A stretch of DNA of 64,000 nucleotides from Robiginitomaculum sp. (GCA_002733805.1 NVXG01000007.1:30373-94372), one strand, 5' to 3'; shown: positions 26,584 through 35,845, counted from the stretch's first letter. Numbers and translations are program-made. The notes: generated by a model from the sequence alone, not told the origin.

Positions 26584-27243
26584 TCAGGGCGTTGAGGTAA
26601 CTTGCAGTATCTCAAGCACGTCTGAACCATCCAGCGGGTCTGGGTTTTCACCAAAAACCGGATGGATGGCTTTGGCAGTTTCAAGGCGTTGCAAATATGC
26701 GGTTCGATCAATTTCGATCGCGCCAAACTGGGCCAGATGATCCGTCATGAATTGCGTGTCCAGCAAGAAAAATCCTTGGCGAACCAGACGGGCGCACAAG
26801 TGAAACAGCGCGACCTTGCTGGCATCTCGTTCTCGCGAAAACATGCTTTCGCCAAAAAAGGCACCGCCTAGTATAACGCCATATAATCCGCCAACCAGAC
26901 GATCATCCAGATAACATTCAACCGAATGGGCCGCGCCGCGCAAGTATAGATGGTGGCACAACACTTCAATGCCATGATTGATCCAAGTTTCCGGGCGGTC
27001 TGGTGCGGATTCGGCGCACATCTGAATCGTAGCCGCAAAGTTCCGATTTACATGCACACGAAACCGGTTTTGCCGGATGGTTCGGGCCAAACGACGCGGA
27101 ATATGCAAGCCATCCAGTGGCAGGATACCGCGCCATTCAGGGTCAATAATGGAAACACTGTTCGCGGTTCGGTCGCTGGCCATCGGGAATTGACCTTTGG
27201 CGTAAAGCGCCAGCAAGTCATCTGCGCCAAACGTCATCACCAA
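26584..27243 (-). CDS. aat: Leucyl/phenylalanyl-tRNA--protein transferase
   Basis: A 219-residue enzyme that adds Leu or Phe to N-terminal Arg/Lys of proteins, creating N-degrons for ClpAP. Signatures are LLALYAKGQFPMA, PEWRGILPLDGLHIPRRLARTIR, TWINHGIEVLCHHLYLRGAAHSVEC, GLYGVILGGAFFGESMFSRERDASK and LLDTQFMTDHLAQFGAIEI. The length is normal for the alphaproteobacterial form. The accC stop is adjacent (27244-27246), so it is probably read through from accBC-aroQ. Confidence 0.95.
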   Translation of the reverse strand: MVMTFGADDLLALYAKGQFPMASDRTANSVSIIDPEWRGILPLDGLHIPRRLARTIRQNRFRVHVNRNFAATIQMCAESAPDRPETWINHGIEVLCHHLYLRGAAHSVECYLDDRLVGGLYGVILGGAFFGESMFSRERDASKVALFHLCARLVRQGFFLLDTQFMTDHLAQFGAIEIDRTAYLQRLETAKAIHPVFGENPDPLDGSDVLEILQVTSTP

Positions 27244-28590
27244 TTAGCTTTTCTGCTGTTCCAGCCAGTCTTCAAGCCAGTGAATATGGTAATTCCCCGT
27301 TTTGATATCATCTTCGTTTAACAGGTCTTGAAACAATGGCAGCGTGGTCTGGATGCCGGTAATGACCATCTCGTCCAACGAGCGGGACAAACGCATCAAC
27401 GCCTCTTTTCGGTTGGCGCCATGAACAATCAGCTTGCCGATCAGGCTGTCATAATAAGGTGGGATTGAATATCCGGCGTATACGGCTGAATCGAGCCGTA
27501 CACCCAAGCCACCCGGCGCGTGAAATTCTTTGATTTTGCCAGGCGATGGCACGAAGGTGCGCGGATGCTCGGCATTGATCCGACATTCAATCGCGTGGCC
27601 TCTGAATTTGATATCTTCTTGCGAAAAAGAGAGTTTTTCACCGGCGGCAACGCGAATTTGTTCCTGGACCAAATCAACTCCGGTAATCGCTTCGGTAACC
27701 GGGTGTTCGACCTGCAACCGTGTGTTCATTTCGATGAAAAAGAACTCGCCTTCCTCATAGAGAAACTCGATGGTTCCCAACCCAAGATAACCGATTTCGG
27801 CAATGGCTTTGGAAACAATTTGGCCAATCTTTTTGCGTTCGGCATCACCCAAAATCGGGCAGGGCGCTTCTTCCAGAATTTTTTGATTGCGCCGTTGCAA
27901 CGAGCAATCTCGTTCGCCCAAATGAACAACATTGCCAAATGAGTCAGCCAGAATTTGCACTTCGACATGGCGCGGGTATTCCAGATACCGCTCCAGATAA
28001 ACCGATCCATCGCCAAATGCCGCTGCGGCCTCGGCGCGTGCAGTGGATACGGCTTCGGATAAATCCGCCGCAGTGCGGGCCAGCTTCATGCCGCGTCCAC
28101 CGCCGCCAGCCGCTGCTTTGACCAATAGGGGAAACCCAACTTCCTCGGCAACTTCGCGGGCTTGTTCTTCGGTAGTGATCTCACCTTCCGAGCCAGGAAC
28201 CACGGGAATACCTGCTTGCATCACGGCTCGTTTGGCAGTGATTTTATCACCCATCAAACGGATGTGATCGGCGGTCGGGCCAATGAAGGTTAAACCATGC
28301 GAAGTGACAATTTCGGCAAACCGGGCGTTTTCCGACAAAAATCCATAGCCGGGATGAATCGCATCGGCATTGGTGATCTCGGCTGCTGCCATGATCGCCG
28401 GGACATTCAGATAGCTTTGCGCTGGCGATGGCGGGCCAATACAAACGCTCTCATCGGCGATCAAGACGTGTTTGGCGTCGCGGTCGGCGGTGGAGTGTAC
28501 AGCCACGGTTTGAATGCCCATCTCACGACAGGCCCGGTGGATACGCAGGGCGATCTCGCCCCGGTTGGCAATTAGAACTTTTTCAAACAT
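27244..28590 (-). CDS. accC: Acetyl-CoA carboxylase biotin carboxylase subunit
   Basis: A 448-residue ATP-grasp enzyme that carboxylates biotin on AccB, the first half-reaction of fatty-acid synthesis. The N-terminal VLIANRGEIALRIHRACREMG, the ATP-binding glycine loop AAAGGGGRGMK (about 160-170), the MNTRLQVEHPVTE catalytic block and RINAEHP are all present. I start at ATG 28590; a TTG at 28593 adds one residue and is less likely. It lies 11 bp downstream of accB in the usual accB-accC order. Confidence 0.96.
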   Translation of the reverse strand: MFEKVLIANRGEIALRIHRACREMGIQTVAVHSTADRDAKHVLIADESVCIGPPSPAQSYLNVPAIMAAAEITNADAIHPGYGFLSENARFAEIVTSHGLTFIGPTADHIRLMGDKITAKRAVMQAGIPVVPGSEGEITTEEQAREVAEEVGFPLLVKAAAGGGGRGMKLARTAADLSEAVSTARAEAAAAFGDGSVYLERYLEYPRHVEVQILADSFGNVVHLGERDCSLQRRNQKILEEAPCPILGDAERKKIGQIVSKAIAEIGYLGLGTIEFLYEEGEFFFIEMNTRLQVEHPVTEAITGVDLVQEQIRVAAGEKLSFSQEDIKFRGHAIECRINAEHPRTFVPSPGKIKEFHAPGGLGVRLDSAVYAGYSIPPYYDSLIGKLIVHGANRKEALMRLSRSLDEMVITGIQTTLPLFQDLLNEDDIKTGNYHIHWLEDWLEQQKS

Positions 28591-28601
28591 CAATTTTGAC
28601 C

Positions 28602-29090
28602 TTAGCCAATAACAATGAGGGCTTCATCAAATTCAACCGGTTGCCCGTCCTCGACAATGATGTCCAGAACTTTACCGGCTTTTGGTGCGGCGATTGGATT
28701 AAAAGTTTTCATCGCTTCAATCAGCATCAAGGTGTCGCCCTCGCTGACCTGATCACCGACCTTTACGAAAGCGGATTTGCCCGGTTCGGGCGATAAATAC
28801 GCGGTGCCAACCATGGGCGAGGCGACCGTGCCGGGGTGGGCTGACATATCCACCGCATTGTCCGGAGCCGGGGTTTCTGGTGCCATTGGTTGCGGTTGGG
28901 CAATCGGGGTTAGTCCGCTGGCTGGCATAGCCGCACTAATGATCTGCTTGGCTGCACGACGGCTGATTTTTAGTTTCAAATCGCCGCGTTCGACCTCAAT
29001 GTCACTTAAATCCGTTTCGCGCAGGATATTGGCCAATTCCCGAATAATCGACAATTCGCTTTTGCCAAGGGTAGGTGTATTCGCCGCCAT
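28602..29090 (-). CDS. accB: Biotin carboxyl carrier protein of acetyl-CoA carboxylase
   Basis: A 162-residue BCCP. The N-terminal region (ELANILRETDLSDIEVERGDLKLKISR) is followed by an Ala/Pro-rich linker (about 55-85) and the biotinyl domain, with GDTLMLIEAMKTFNPI placing the biotinylated Lys at 128. The thumb region is the proteobacterial type. It lies between aroQ and accC in the common aroQ-accB-accC arrangement and is read together with them. Confidence 0.96.
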   Translation of the reverse strand: MAANTPTLGKSELSIIRELANILRETDLSDIEVERGDLKLKISRRAAKQIISAAMPASGLTPIAQPQPMAPETPAPDNAVDMSAHPGTVASPMVGTAYLSPEPGKSAFVKVGDQVSEGDTLMLIEAMKTFNPIAAPKAGKVLDIIVEDGQPVEFDEALIVIG

Positions 29091-29117
29091 AATTGTTTTT
29101 CCGGTACTGTTTTAACG

Positions 29118-29555
29118 CTAAGCCAGCAGTCGCAAAACTGCGCGCACTGCCATTTCATACCCTACTGCGCCAAATCCGAAAATACCAGATGTTGCGGCAG
29201 GGCTTACATAATTTGTTTGGCGAAACGGCTCCCGTGCCGCCGGGTTGGACAAATGCACTTCAATGATCGGAATTTCCAGCAGTTTTAGCGCATCCAGCAA
29301 GGCAATCGACGTATGGGTATAAGCCGCAGCGTTCAGGATTAACGCGCTGGCTTTGTCGGCGGCTTCTTGAACCAAAGTAACTAGTTCGCCTTCATCATTG
29401 GTTTGACAAAATGTCAGGCTGACGTCGCCTTCTTGTGCCAACGCTCGGCAGGATCGTTCAATATCGGCCAAGGTTGTCGTGCCATAAATGTCTGGCTCGC
29501 GGCTACCCAACCGGTTCAGATTTGGCCCATTTAGGATGTAAATTGGTTTGCTCAT
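29118..29555 (-). CDS. aroQ: Type II 3-dehydroquinate dehydratase
   Basis: A 145-residue type II dehydroquinase, the third shikimate-pathway step. The N-terminal loop ILNGPNLNRLGSREPDIYG carries the catalytic Tyr24 and Arg16 region; ILNAAAYTHTSIALLDAL and IEVHLSNPAAREPFRQTNYVSP contain the substrate-binding Asn and the catalytic His. It is the first gene of the aroQ-accB-accC-aat run, so a promoter is expected in 29556-29752. Confidence 0.95.
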   Translation of the reverse strand: MSKPIYILNGPNLNRLGSREPDIYGTTTLADIERSCRALAQEGDVSLTFCQTNDEGELVTLVQEAADKASALILNAAAYTHTSIALLDALKLLEIPIIEVHLSNPAAREPFRQTNYVSPAATSGIFGFGAVGYEMAVRAVLRLLA

Positions 29556-29752
29556 GGTTCCTTGGGTCCAGTTTTTTGCGGTTGTATAGGGCTTTGCTCA
29601 ATCGAACAAGGTTATCCTCGACGGCAAAATTTCCGTTGTTTCCTATGCTCCACCTGACCGGTGTCACAATTGTTATCATAACGGCCTGCGAATTGCACCT
29701 TCTGGCCTGAATACCTCAAAAACTGAGTTATTTCGGGACAAAGGAAGCTGTT

Positions 29753-30697
29753 ATGGAATTGATCAACAACTGGACGGCAGAAGATACTGACGCCTATGGC
29801 AAGCAGGTTCTGGCCGTTTCGCACTCATTGAATGAGACCGGATTGTTTACGGATGATGCCTTGGCCGAAGTTCTGGACAAGCACCCGTCGCATTTACTGG
29901 ACGTGCTGGCCCTGCCAAAAGATGTGAAATATCAAGAATACAAAGACCAGCAACTGACCGTTGATTTTACCGGGGCCAGTGGCAAAACGTTGGTAGCAGC
30001 AGCAAAGGCTGGTGACATCTGGATCAACGCTCGCGAGGTGATGAATACCCATCCAGCCTATATAGAACTACTCGATCAATTACATGGGGAACTGGCCGAG
30101 CACACCGGGAAAAATATGGGTCGCCAAAAATGCAGAGGTGGCATTTTGCTGTCATCACCAACCGCCAAAACTCCATACCATGTAGATCCGACCATTACCC
30201 ACCTTTGGCATATTCGAGGGCAGAAACGGGCATGGGTTTATCCAATATCCAAAGAATTATTACCGGACGAGGCGTTTGAGAGCATTGTTTTGGGCGAGAT
30301 CAATGAAGATTGTCCGTACAAGTCAGAGTTCGATCAACAGGCACAAGTGTTTGATCTGGAAGGTGGAACTATGGTTTCATGGCCGCACCGATCTCCACAC
30401 CGGGTCGAAAACCAGAGCTATTGCATTTCTATGGTGATGGAGTTTTCAACCAGTGAGAGCGCATTTATCAATGCCGGAATGGTGGCCAATGGCTTGCTGC
30501 GCCGCCGACTTGGCATGAACCCAAATTGGGATGATGCGTCGATGTTTGAAAAAGTGATCAAATCTACAGCGGGTCGAGTTTTGCGCAAACTGGGTGCCAT
30601 AAAATCCTTTCGCCGCAAAGATATGGTGAAGTTCAAATTGGATGCAACAGCCCAAGGCTTCATCCAGCCCGTAGTTCCCTACGAACGGGCATTTTAG
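29753..30697 (+). CDS. Cupin/JmjC-like Fe(II) 2-oxoglutarate oxygenase
   Basis: A 314-residue protein of the cupin-like (JmjC-related) group. A metal site of the HxD...H type is visible as PYHVDPTITHLWHIRG (His143, Asp145) and SWPHRSPHRVEN (His216), with Lys158 after the first strand pair as a possible cosubstrate contact. Relatives hydroxylate proteins or small molecules with Fe(II) and 2-oxoglutarate; the target here is unknown. The ATG has AAAGGAAG at 29739-29746. It is monocistronic, with a 197-bp upstream region containing a small GTTATcATAAC palindrome (29672-29682). Confidence 0.78.
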   Translation: MELINNWTAEDTDAYGKQVLAVSHSLNETGLFTDDALAEVLDKHPSHLLDVLALPKDVKYQEYKDQQLTVDFTGASGKTLVAAAKAGDIWINAREVMNTHPAYIELLDQLHGELAEHTGKNMGRQKCRGGILLSSPTAKTPYHVDPTITHLWHIRGQKRAWVYPISKELLPDEAFESIVLGEINEDCPYKSEFDQQAQVFDLEGGTMVSWPHRSPHRVENQSYCISMVMEFSTSESAFINAGMVANGLLRRRLGMNPNWDDASMFEKVIKSTAGRVLRKLGAIKSFRRKDMVKFKLDATAQGFIQPVVPYERAF

Positions 30698-30724
30698 GCG
30701 GCTTTCCGATAGTCAACGGACGAA

Positions 30725-31132
30725 TTAGCTATCGCTTTCTGTTTTGTTTGTCTGTTGGCGTTTTGCGGCGCGTGTCGCTGCAATACTTCGGGCTTCTTCA
30801 CGGCCTGAAACCATTTGAATTCCATCGACCGGGCAGCGATCATGTTCCGTGCGAATGTGTTCGATAACCGGCCGGCAAACCAGTTGGTGCTCAAAGCTGG
30901 TCGTGATTTGTGATGCAAAGTTCAGATCGCGGCAGGTTCTACGAAACCGTACCAGATAGTTTTCTTTCTTCGTGCGGCCAGCAAGCAGCGCATGATATTC
31001 GTCGATATAGGTAAAGCCGGTAATGGAATAGACCCGCAAGCATCGGTTTTCCGGTTGTTCAACTTCCGTTGCAAAGGCAGGTGTAAACGAAAGGCCACAG
31101 TAGAAAAGTGTTGCCAATATGAATTTATGCAT
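30725..31132 (-). CDS. DUF6491-type secreted protein
   Basis: A 135-residue exported protein. A signal peptide MHKFILATLFYCGLSFTPAFA is followed by NRCLRVYSITGFTYIDEYHALL, YLVRFRRTCRDL and CPVDGIQMV; the CLR, aromatic, long-range Cys pattern fits the small DUF6491 family of alpha- and gammaproteobacteria, of unknown function. I start at ATG 31132 with AGGAG six bases upstream; an in-frame extension to 31186 has no signal peptide. The C-terminal ~25 residues are basic and unusual. It diverges from the SLT-domain gene. Confidence 0.72.
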   Translation of the reverse strand: MHKFILATLFYCGLSFTPAFATEVEQPENRCLRVYSITGFTYIDEYHALLAGRTKKENYLVRFRRTCRDLNFASQITTSFEHQLVCRPVIEHIRTEHDRCPVDGIQMVSGREEARSIAATRAAKRQQTNKTESDS

Positions 31133-31223
31133 AGGCGGCTCCTGTTCTGATCCCTCCTGAACAAGGTATCGTATTTTGTCCTGCACGCATAATTTCCGGT
31201 TGTTTGTGGTATTTTTGAGGCGG

Positions 31224-31238
31224 TTAACGCGCAGGTAA
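31224..31238 (+). promoter_or_regulatory. CtrA-like motif upstream of the SLT-domain gene
   Basis: The sequence TTAA-N7-GTAA matches seven of eight bases of the TTAA-N7-TTAA box bound by the alphaproteobacterial cell-cycle regulator CtrA. It lies about 25 bp upstream of the SLT-domain start. A single near match is weak evidence. Confidence 0.2.
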
Positions 31239-31261
31239 GGTCATCTGCACAATATGCTGCC

Positions 31262-32065
31262 ATGACGGCGATTAACCATCAGGCTCCGATTGAGCGATTG
31301 CAGAGTGCTTTTACCAAAGCGGCTGGCAGCACCGGCATTTCATTTGATTTTTTGGTCAAAACTGCGGCCCGTGAAAGTGGATTTCAATCCAGTGCCAAGG
31401 CCAAAACATCGTCCGCTGCCGGTATGTTTCAGTTTATAGAGCAAACTTGGTTGGGCGTGGTGGCGCGCCATGGTGCGCGTCACGGGTTGGCTAATGAAGC
31501 GGCGGCCATTGAGCGTCAGCCAAATGGTAGGTATTCAGTCAAACCGGGCGCGGTTCGCAACCAGATACTGGGGCTTCGTCATGATTCTGGCTTGTCCACG
31601 ATCATGGCTGCCGAATTGGCAGTGGAAAACCGCAATGTATTGCAGTCTCGATTGGGGCGCGCCCCAACTGATACCGAATTGTACAGCGCCCATTTTCTAG
31701 GGGCCGGGAAAGCTGGCAATTTGTTGCTGGCTGCCAAGAACTCGCCCGATCAGGACGCAAGCAAACTATTTCCCAAAGAAGCTGCCGCTAATAAACCCAT
31801 ATTCTTTGGGTCGGATGGTACAGCCCGTTCTGTTTCTCAGGTTTTGGAAGAATTGGGTCGGTTGCACCAGAATCAACCGGGCAGCATTCCTGATGTTGGG
31901 CTGGAAGATGCTCCGAAAATTACCGTCAGCGGCGGTAGACCTGTGTCTCACCGGATTGCCGGTGGGTTGGTTCGTTCCTCCTTGCTGCAATTATCGCCGG
32001 TTATGGTGCAATTGCTGGCAGAACTGTCCGCACCGGGCGCAGCGAAACGTTCCGATAAAAATTAA
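31262..32065 (+). CDS. SLT-domain transglycosylase-like protein
   Basis: A 267-residue protein with a lysozyme-like SLT domain: TAARESGFQSSAKAKTSSAAGMFQFIEQTW carries the presumed catalytic Glu38, and AHFLGAGKAGNLL matches the final block. No signal peptide or membrane segment is evident, unlike typical periplasmic transglycosylases, so export by another route, or a role in assembly of an envelope-spanning structure (as for PleA-like proteins of Caulobacter), is possible but inferred. The C-terminal 100 residues are not recognisable. It begins at ATG 31262 and is followed by the DUF2336 gene. Confidence 0.8.
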   Translation: MTAINHQAPIERLQSAFTKAAGSTGISFDFLVKTAARESGFQSSAKAKTSSAAGMFQFIEQTWLGVVARHGARHGLANEAAAIERQPNGRYSVKPGAVRNQILGLRHDSGLSTIMAAELAVENRNVLQSRLGRAPTDTELYSAHFLGAGKAGNLLLAAKNSPDQDASKLFPKEAAANKPIFFGSDGTARSVSQVLEELGRLHQNQPGSIPDVGLEDAPKITVSGGRPVSHRIAGGLVRSSLLQLSPVMVQLLAELSAPGAAKRSDKN

Positions 32066-32140
32066 CAGGTTCGTGCAACCTTCCGTTAAGCATACTCCCG
32101 GATAATTACGATATAGAATCTGCAAATTGGAGTGCTATTC

Positions 32141-33289
32141 ATGTCTGTTGCTGTGATGCGGTCAAGATTAACCGAAAGCGATATTCGTCGTTTAGTAAAA
32201 GGCACGGATGACAATGACCGGGCCGTGGCGGCGCATAAATTATGCCGGGCGATTGATCGCGCGCCATTGTCGCGGGTTGAGCGTCAAAGTGCCAATGCAA
32301 TCATGCAGGTTATGGTCAATGACTCAGCCGAGTTGGTCCGCCGTGCGTTGGCAGTTACCTTGCAAAATTCGCCACATCTACCGCGTGATCTGGCCAAGCA
32401 GTTGGCGAAAGATGTCGAATCAATTGCCATTCCGATTTTGACTTCTTCTCCGTCTTTAACCGATGATGATTTGATCGACGTAGTTCGCTCTGGCGCTGCC
32501 GTGCGGCAAATGGCTATCGCGAGCCGCAAAACTGTTTCGGCCAATGTGGTCCATGTGATTGCCAAGGAGGGGCGCGAACCAGCGGTTGCGGTTGCAGCTG
32601 GCAACAATGGCGCTATATTTGATGATGAATCCTTTGATGCTACATTGGGTCGCTTTGGCAATAATGCCAAAATTACCGACGGTTTGATTTCCCGAGACAC
32701 GCTGCCAATCCATGTAACTGAAAAACTGGTTGCCTTGATTAGTGATGAGGCCTTGCACCGTCTGTCTAAGCGGCATGAATTACCGCCGCAATTGGCTGTG
32801 GAGTTGGCCGAAGGCGCCAGAGAGCGTGCCACGATCGATTTGGTCGATCAGGCGGGACAGGCTGCCGATATGCGGCGTTTTGTGCAGCAATTACATTTGA
32901 ACGGTCGGCTGACACCTTCGATTATTGTGCGCGGCCTTTGCATGGGACATATTCGGTTTGTGGAGTGGGCGTTGGCGGAGTTGGCTGGTGTACCACATTC
33001 GCGAACTTGGCTCATGGTCCACGATGCTGGAGCCTTGGGGTTGAGGGCAATTTTTGAGCGCGCCGGGTTACCACAACGTTTATACCCAGTGTTTCGTTCG
33101 GCCATCGATATGGTCCATGAAATGGATTACGATGACGGGAATCTGGATCAGGAGCGGTTTTCGCGCCGCATGATCGAGCGTGTTTTAACCAAGCTTCAGG
33201 GCTTGCCGAAGGAAGAGCTGGATTATTTGCTGGATCGATTGAATGTCTTGTCCGATGCAACGCGCAACACACTGCCAAAAGCAGCGTAA
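32141..33289 (+). CDS. DUF2336 domain protein (copy 1)
   Basis: A 382-residue DUF2336 protein, an alpha-helical, HEAT-like alphaproteobacterial family of unknown function, often near envelope, signalling or motility genes. Characteristic blocks are LTESDIRRLVKGTDDNDRAVAAHKL, MVNDSAELVRRALAVTLQNSPHLPRDLAKQLAKDVESIAIPILTSSPSLTDDDLIDVVRSG, and repeated short helical pairs. I chose ATG 32141, with GGAG at 32129-32132; a GTG at 32132 would start inside that site. A second, diverged copy lies at 34733 on the other strand, with an Hpt protein and NAD kinase between. Confidence 0.85.
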   Translation: MSVAVMRSRLTESDIRRLVKGTDDNDRAVAAHKLCRAIDRAPLSRVERQSANAIMQVMVNDSAELVRRALAVTLQNSPHLPRDLAKQLAKDVESIAIPILTSSPSLTDDDLIDVVRSGAAVRQMAIASRKTVSANVVHVIAKEGREPAVAVAAGNNGAIFDDESFDATLGRFGNNAKITDGLISRDTLPIHVTEKLVALISDEALHRLSKRHELPPQLAVELAEGARERATIDLVDQAGQAADMRRFVQQLHLNGRLTPSIIVRGLCMGHIRFVEWALAELAGVPHSRTWLMVHDAGALGLRAIFERAGLPQRLYPVFRSAIDMVHEMDYDDGNLDQERFSRRMIERVLTKLQGLPKEELDYLLDRLNVLSDATRNTLPKAA

Positions 33290-33314
33290 AGTTACATTGA
33301 GGAAACCTTCAAGA

Positions 33315-33806
33315 TTAAATCTTTCCGAGGAACTCTTGAGTTTTCTTGCGCAGTTCGGACGATAACATGCTTCCAACCGGGTGATTCACATCCTTGATTT
33401 TGCCGCGAATTGCAGCCCGAACGGCATCTACATGGGCATCAATTAGGCGCAATGGAGCTTGTTCGCGTAATTCCGGGGTGTGAATGATGCTGCACAATGA
33501 ATCAGCGATTTGGGTGATTAGTGGGTAGCCATAGGTGGTGCCCAACCCTTTGAGGTCATGCGACACACCAAATAATTCTTTGCCGGATTCTCCCGACAAT
33601 CCGCCTTCACTAACTTTACGTCTTGCCTCTTCCAGTTTGGTGACTTCGTCGGCAACCCATTCTTCAAAATTGGAGCTTAGAGAGGCCAATGCGGCTTCTG
33701 CCTTGGCAATGGCAGCATGATTTACTTTACCTATCCGTCCGCCAATTTTGTTTTTCAAGGTATTTGGCACCTTGATCAGTTCACCATTTTTTGCAGTTTG
33801 GTTCAT
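33315..33806 (-). CDS. Hpt (histidine phosphotransfer) domain protein
   Basis: A 163-residue protein with a histidine-phosphotransfer-like helical bundle. The phosphorylatable His83 lies in SHDLKGLGTTYGYP, followed by LITQIADSLCSII, the typical Hpt second-helix pattern. No kinase or receiver domain is attached. The first ~75 residues form a separate helical segment. It lies between two DUF2336 genes and just downstream of nadK, converging with copy 1 (25 bp apart). Its phosphorelay partners are not in the window. Confidence 0.82.
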   Translation of the reverse strand: MNQTAKNGELIKVPNTLKNKIGGRIGKVNHAAIAKAEAALASLSSNFEEWVADEVTKLEEARRKVSEGGLSGESGKELFGVSHDLKGLGTTYGYPLITQIADSLCSIIHTPELREQAPLRLIDAHVDAVRAAIRGKIKDVNHPVGSMLSSELRKKTQEFLGKI

Positions 33807-33918
33807 TTTTTTGTCCCCTACGCAATGTCAGAGCGAATGTTCAACTTAACAGCGAGTACCATGTCATGCATCTCCTGATTTCTTGTTAACAAGCCGCAGA
33901 AAATCTTGCCGATTTGAT

Positions 33919-34701
33919 TTAGGTATTAAATTGCTCAATGGCGATGCGTTCGCCCAAGGCATGTCCTTCGTCAAATAGCATGGTCAATTGAATGGTCCTG
34001 CTCTCGCGTACCTCAACAAATTTGACGTCGCGCACTTCATGATTGTCGGCGACGGCGCTTACTTTTCGTTTGTCTGCTTCAAGGATATCAAATCGTATTT
34101 TGCTAGTATGCCCCAGCAACGCACCGCGCCAGCGCCTTGGCCGAAAAGCGCTGATGGGTGTCAGGGCCAAAACTTCGGCATCTAGAGGGATGATCGTGCC
34201 ATGTGCGGATAAATTATACGCAGTACTGCCGGCCGGCGTGGCGACCAGTACACCATCGGCGATTAGTTCTTCCATGCGGACTTTACCGTCGATTGAAATT
34301 TTGATTTTGGCGGTTTGATGGGATTCGCGAAGCAAAGAGACTTCATTGATGGCCAATTCATCAAACCCACGTCCGGTGATGGTTTCTCCAGTCATTCGTA
34401 AGGGACGTATGACTGTTGCTTCGCATTTTTCCAGTCGTTGTAGCAATTGGTCGATGCTGAACTCGTTCATCAAGAACCCGACTGATCCGCGGTTCATTCC
34501 AAAAACCGGAATTTGGCTATCAATCTGGCTATGCAAAACTTCCAACATGAAGCCATCGCCGCCCAATGCAATGATCACATCAGGCTGTTTTGATAGAATG
34601 TTGGAATATTGCGCGCGTAAATCGCGTAAGCTGGCCTGTGCCTTTTTACTTTTAGAGGCACGAATATCTATGGTCTTGATGGATTTGGGGAGGCCTGACA
34701 T
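33919..34701 (-). CDS. nadK: NAD kinase
   Basis: A ~260-residue ATP-NAD kinase, making NADP+ from NAD+. The [11 protein letters not shown] motif (about 47-57 from the ATG) holds the catalytic Asp; [34 protein letters not shown] and [13 protein letters not shown] are further family blocks. The start is uncertain: ATG 34701 is chosen, and GTG 34710 would add three residues; neither has a strong ribosome site. It lies 31 bp beyond the stop of DUF2336 copy 2 and is probably cotranscribed with it. Confidence 0.94.
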   Translation of the reverse strand: MSGLPKSIKTIDIRASKSKKAQASLRDLRAQYSNILSKQPDVIIALGGDGFMLEVLHSQIDSQIPVFGMNRGSVGFLMNEFSIDQLLQRLEKCEATVIRPLRMTGETITGRGFDELAINEVSLLRESHQTAKIKISIDGKVRMEELIADGVLVATPAGSTAYNLSAHGTIIPLDAEVLALTPISAFRPRRWRGALLGHTSKIRFDILEADKRKVSAVADNHEVRDVKFVEVRESRTIQLTMLFDEGHALGERIAIEQFNT

Positions 34702-34732
34702 TTCAGGCACTCACGATGTTCAACGGTTGTTG

Positions 34733-35845
34733 TCAAGTATTTCTACCCATGAGGCGTAATGCAACGGCGGCAGCGGCGGCTGAATGTCCGCCAAACGCCT
34801 TGGCAGCCTTGGTGGCATTTTCACCGCTTAACGTTTCTTCAAAATATTTTTGTTCGTTTAGATTGCGATGCAAGGTCGGATAGATACTGCGGTCGATACC
34901 GGCAGCGTGTGAGGCCAACGCCAAAGCAACAGTGGGGTGGCGCTGTATGGCTTGACGAAACTGATCAACCGGGACACCAGCCAGCTGCGAAATTGCATAC
35001 TCAAACAACACGGTTTTTTCTGCAGCCACCGCATTTATGACCGATGCAGGATTGAGTTGTTCCGCTTTTGCCAGTTTGGTAACCAAGCGCGCAATGGATA
35101 ATTCTCCGCTGCTTTCTACTTCCGTACTCTCTATTTTTATCTGGTCGGGTTTTGGCGATTTTTCCATGACAGCTTGGCGAACAATTTCAGAAAAATTGTC
35201 TACATCGACATTAAATTTAATGGCTAGGCTTTCCCGTTCTGATTCCGAAGAATACGCAAACAACGAAGGGATCAGGCTACGGGGTAAATCATTACGATCG
35301 GACAGATTATACCGCAGATCATCATGCCGACGGGATATTCGCACACAAGACGCAAAGGTTTCCATCGACATGCTGGCGGTAAGATTTGAGGTCAGAGTGA
35401 CCAACACTTCCGGCTCACTGAAACTGGCCAAAGCATCAGTGATGTTTTCTCCAATAGATGGACGATCTGCAATGGCCAAGCGGTGGAACAACCCATTATT
35501 TTGAATAATGGAAACCAGATCATCTTCGGTTAGAACTGGGCTTTTCAATAATACCGGATTGGCAACCGGGGTTGTATCATTGGCGAATTCAAGAATTAGT
35601 TTTCTGGGGGCCCATTTAACTTCGCACAACAAGTTAGAGGCTTGCTGGCGGACTTCCTCGCTGGCGTCTTGATTCAGCAAATACATGATTTCACCAAAGG
35701 CCATATCATTTGGTGAATCATCCATTGGTTTTAAGGAACACAAAGACCCCAAGGCCAAATACAATTTGCCCCGTTTCCTTGGGTTGTTTGACTGAGCCAG
35801 CTTTGCCAATTGTGACATGCTGAAGGCGCCATTTAAGTCGACCAT
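34733..35845 (-). CDS. DUF2336 domain protein (copy 2)
   Basis: A 370-residue second DUF2336 protein. It shares with copy 1 the layout NDASEEVRQQASNLLCE-like first block (here NQDASEEVRQQASNLLCEVK), LLKSPVLTEDDLVSIIQNNG and a C-terminal GVPVDQFRQAIQ segment, equivalent to GVPHSRTWLMV of copy 1. Overall identity looks low. It begins at ATG 35845 and precedes nadK in the same direction. Two DUF2336 genes bracketing an Hpt protein suggest a shared regulatory function, but the family's function is unknown. Confidence 0.83.
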   Translation of the reverse strand: MVDLNGAFSMSQLAKLAQSNNPRKRGKLYLALGSLCSLKPMDDSPNDMAFGEIMYLLNQDASEEVRQQASNLLCEVKWAPRKLILEFANDTTPVANPVLLKSPVLTEDDLVSIIQNNGLFHRLAIADRPSIGENITDALASFSEPEVLVTLTSNLTASMSMETFASCVRISRRHDDLRYNLSDRNDLPRSLIPSLFAYSSESERESLAIKFNVDVDNFSEIVRQAVMEKSPKPDQIKIESTEVESSGELSIARLVTKLAKAEQLNPASVINAVAAEKTVLFEYAISQLAGVPVDQFRQAIQRHPTVALALASHAAGIDRSIYPTLHRNLNEQKYFEETLSGENATKAAKAFGGHSAAAAAVALRLMGRNT

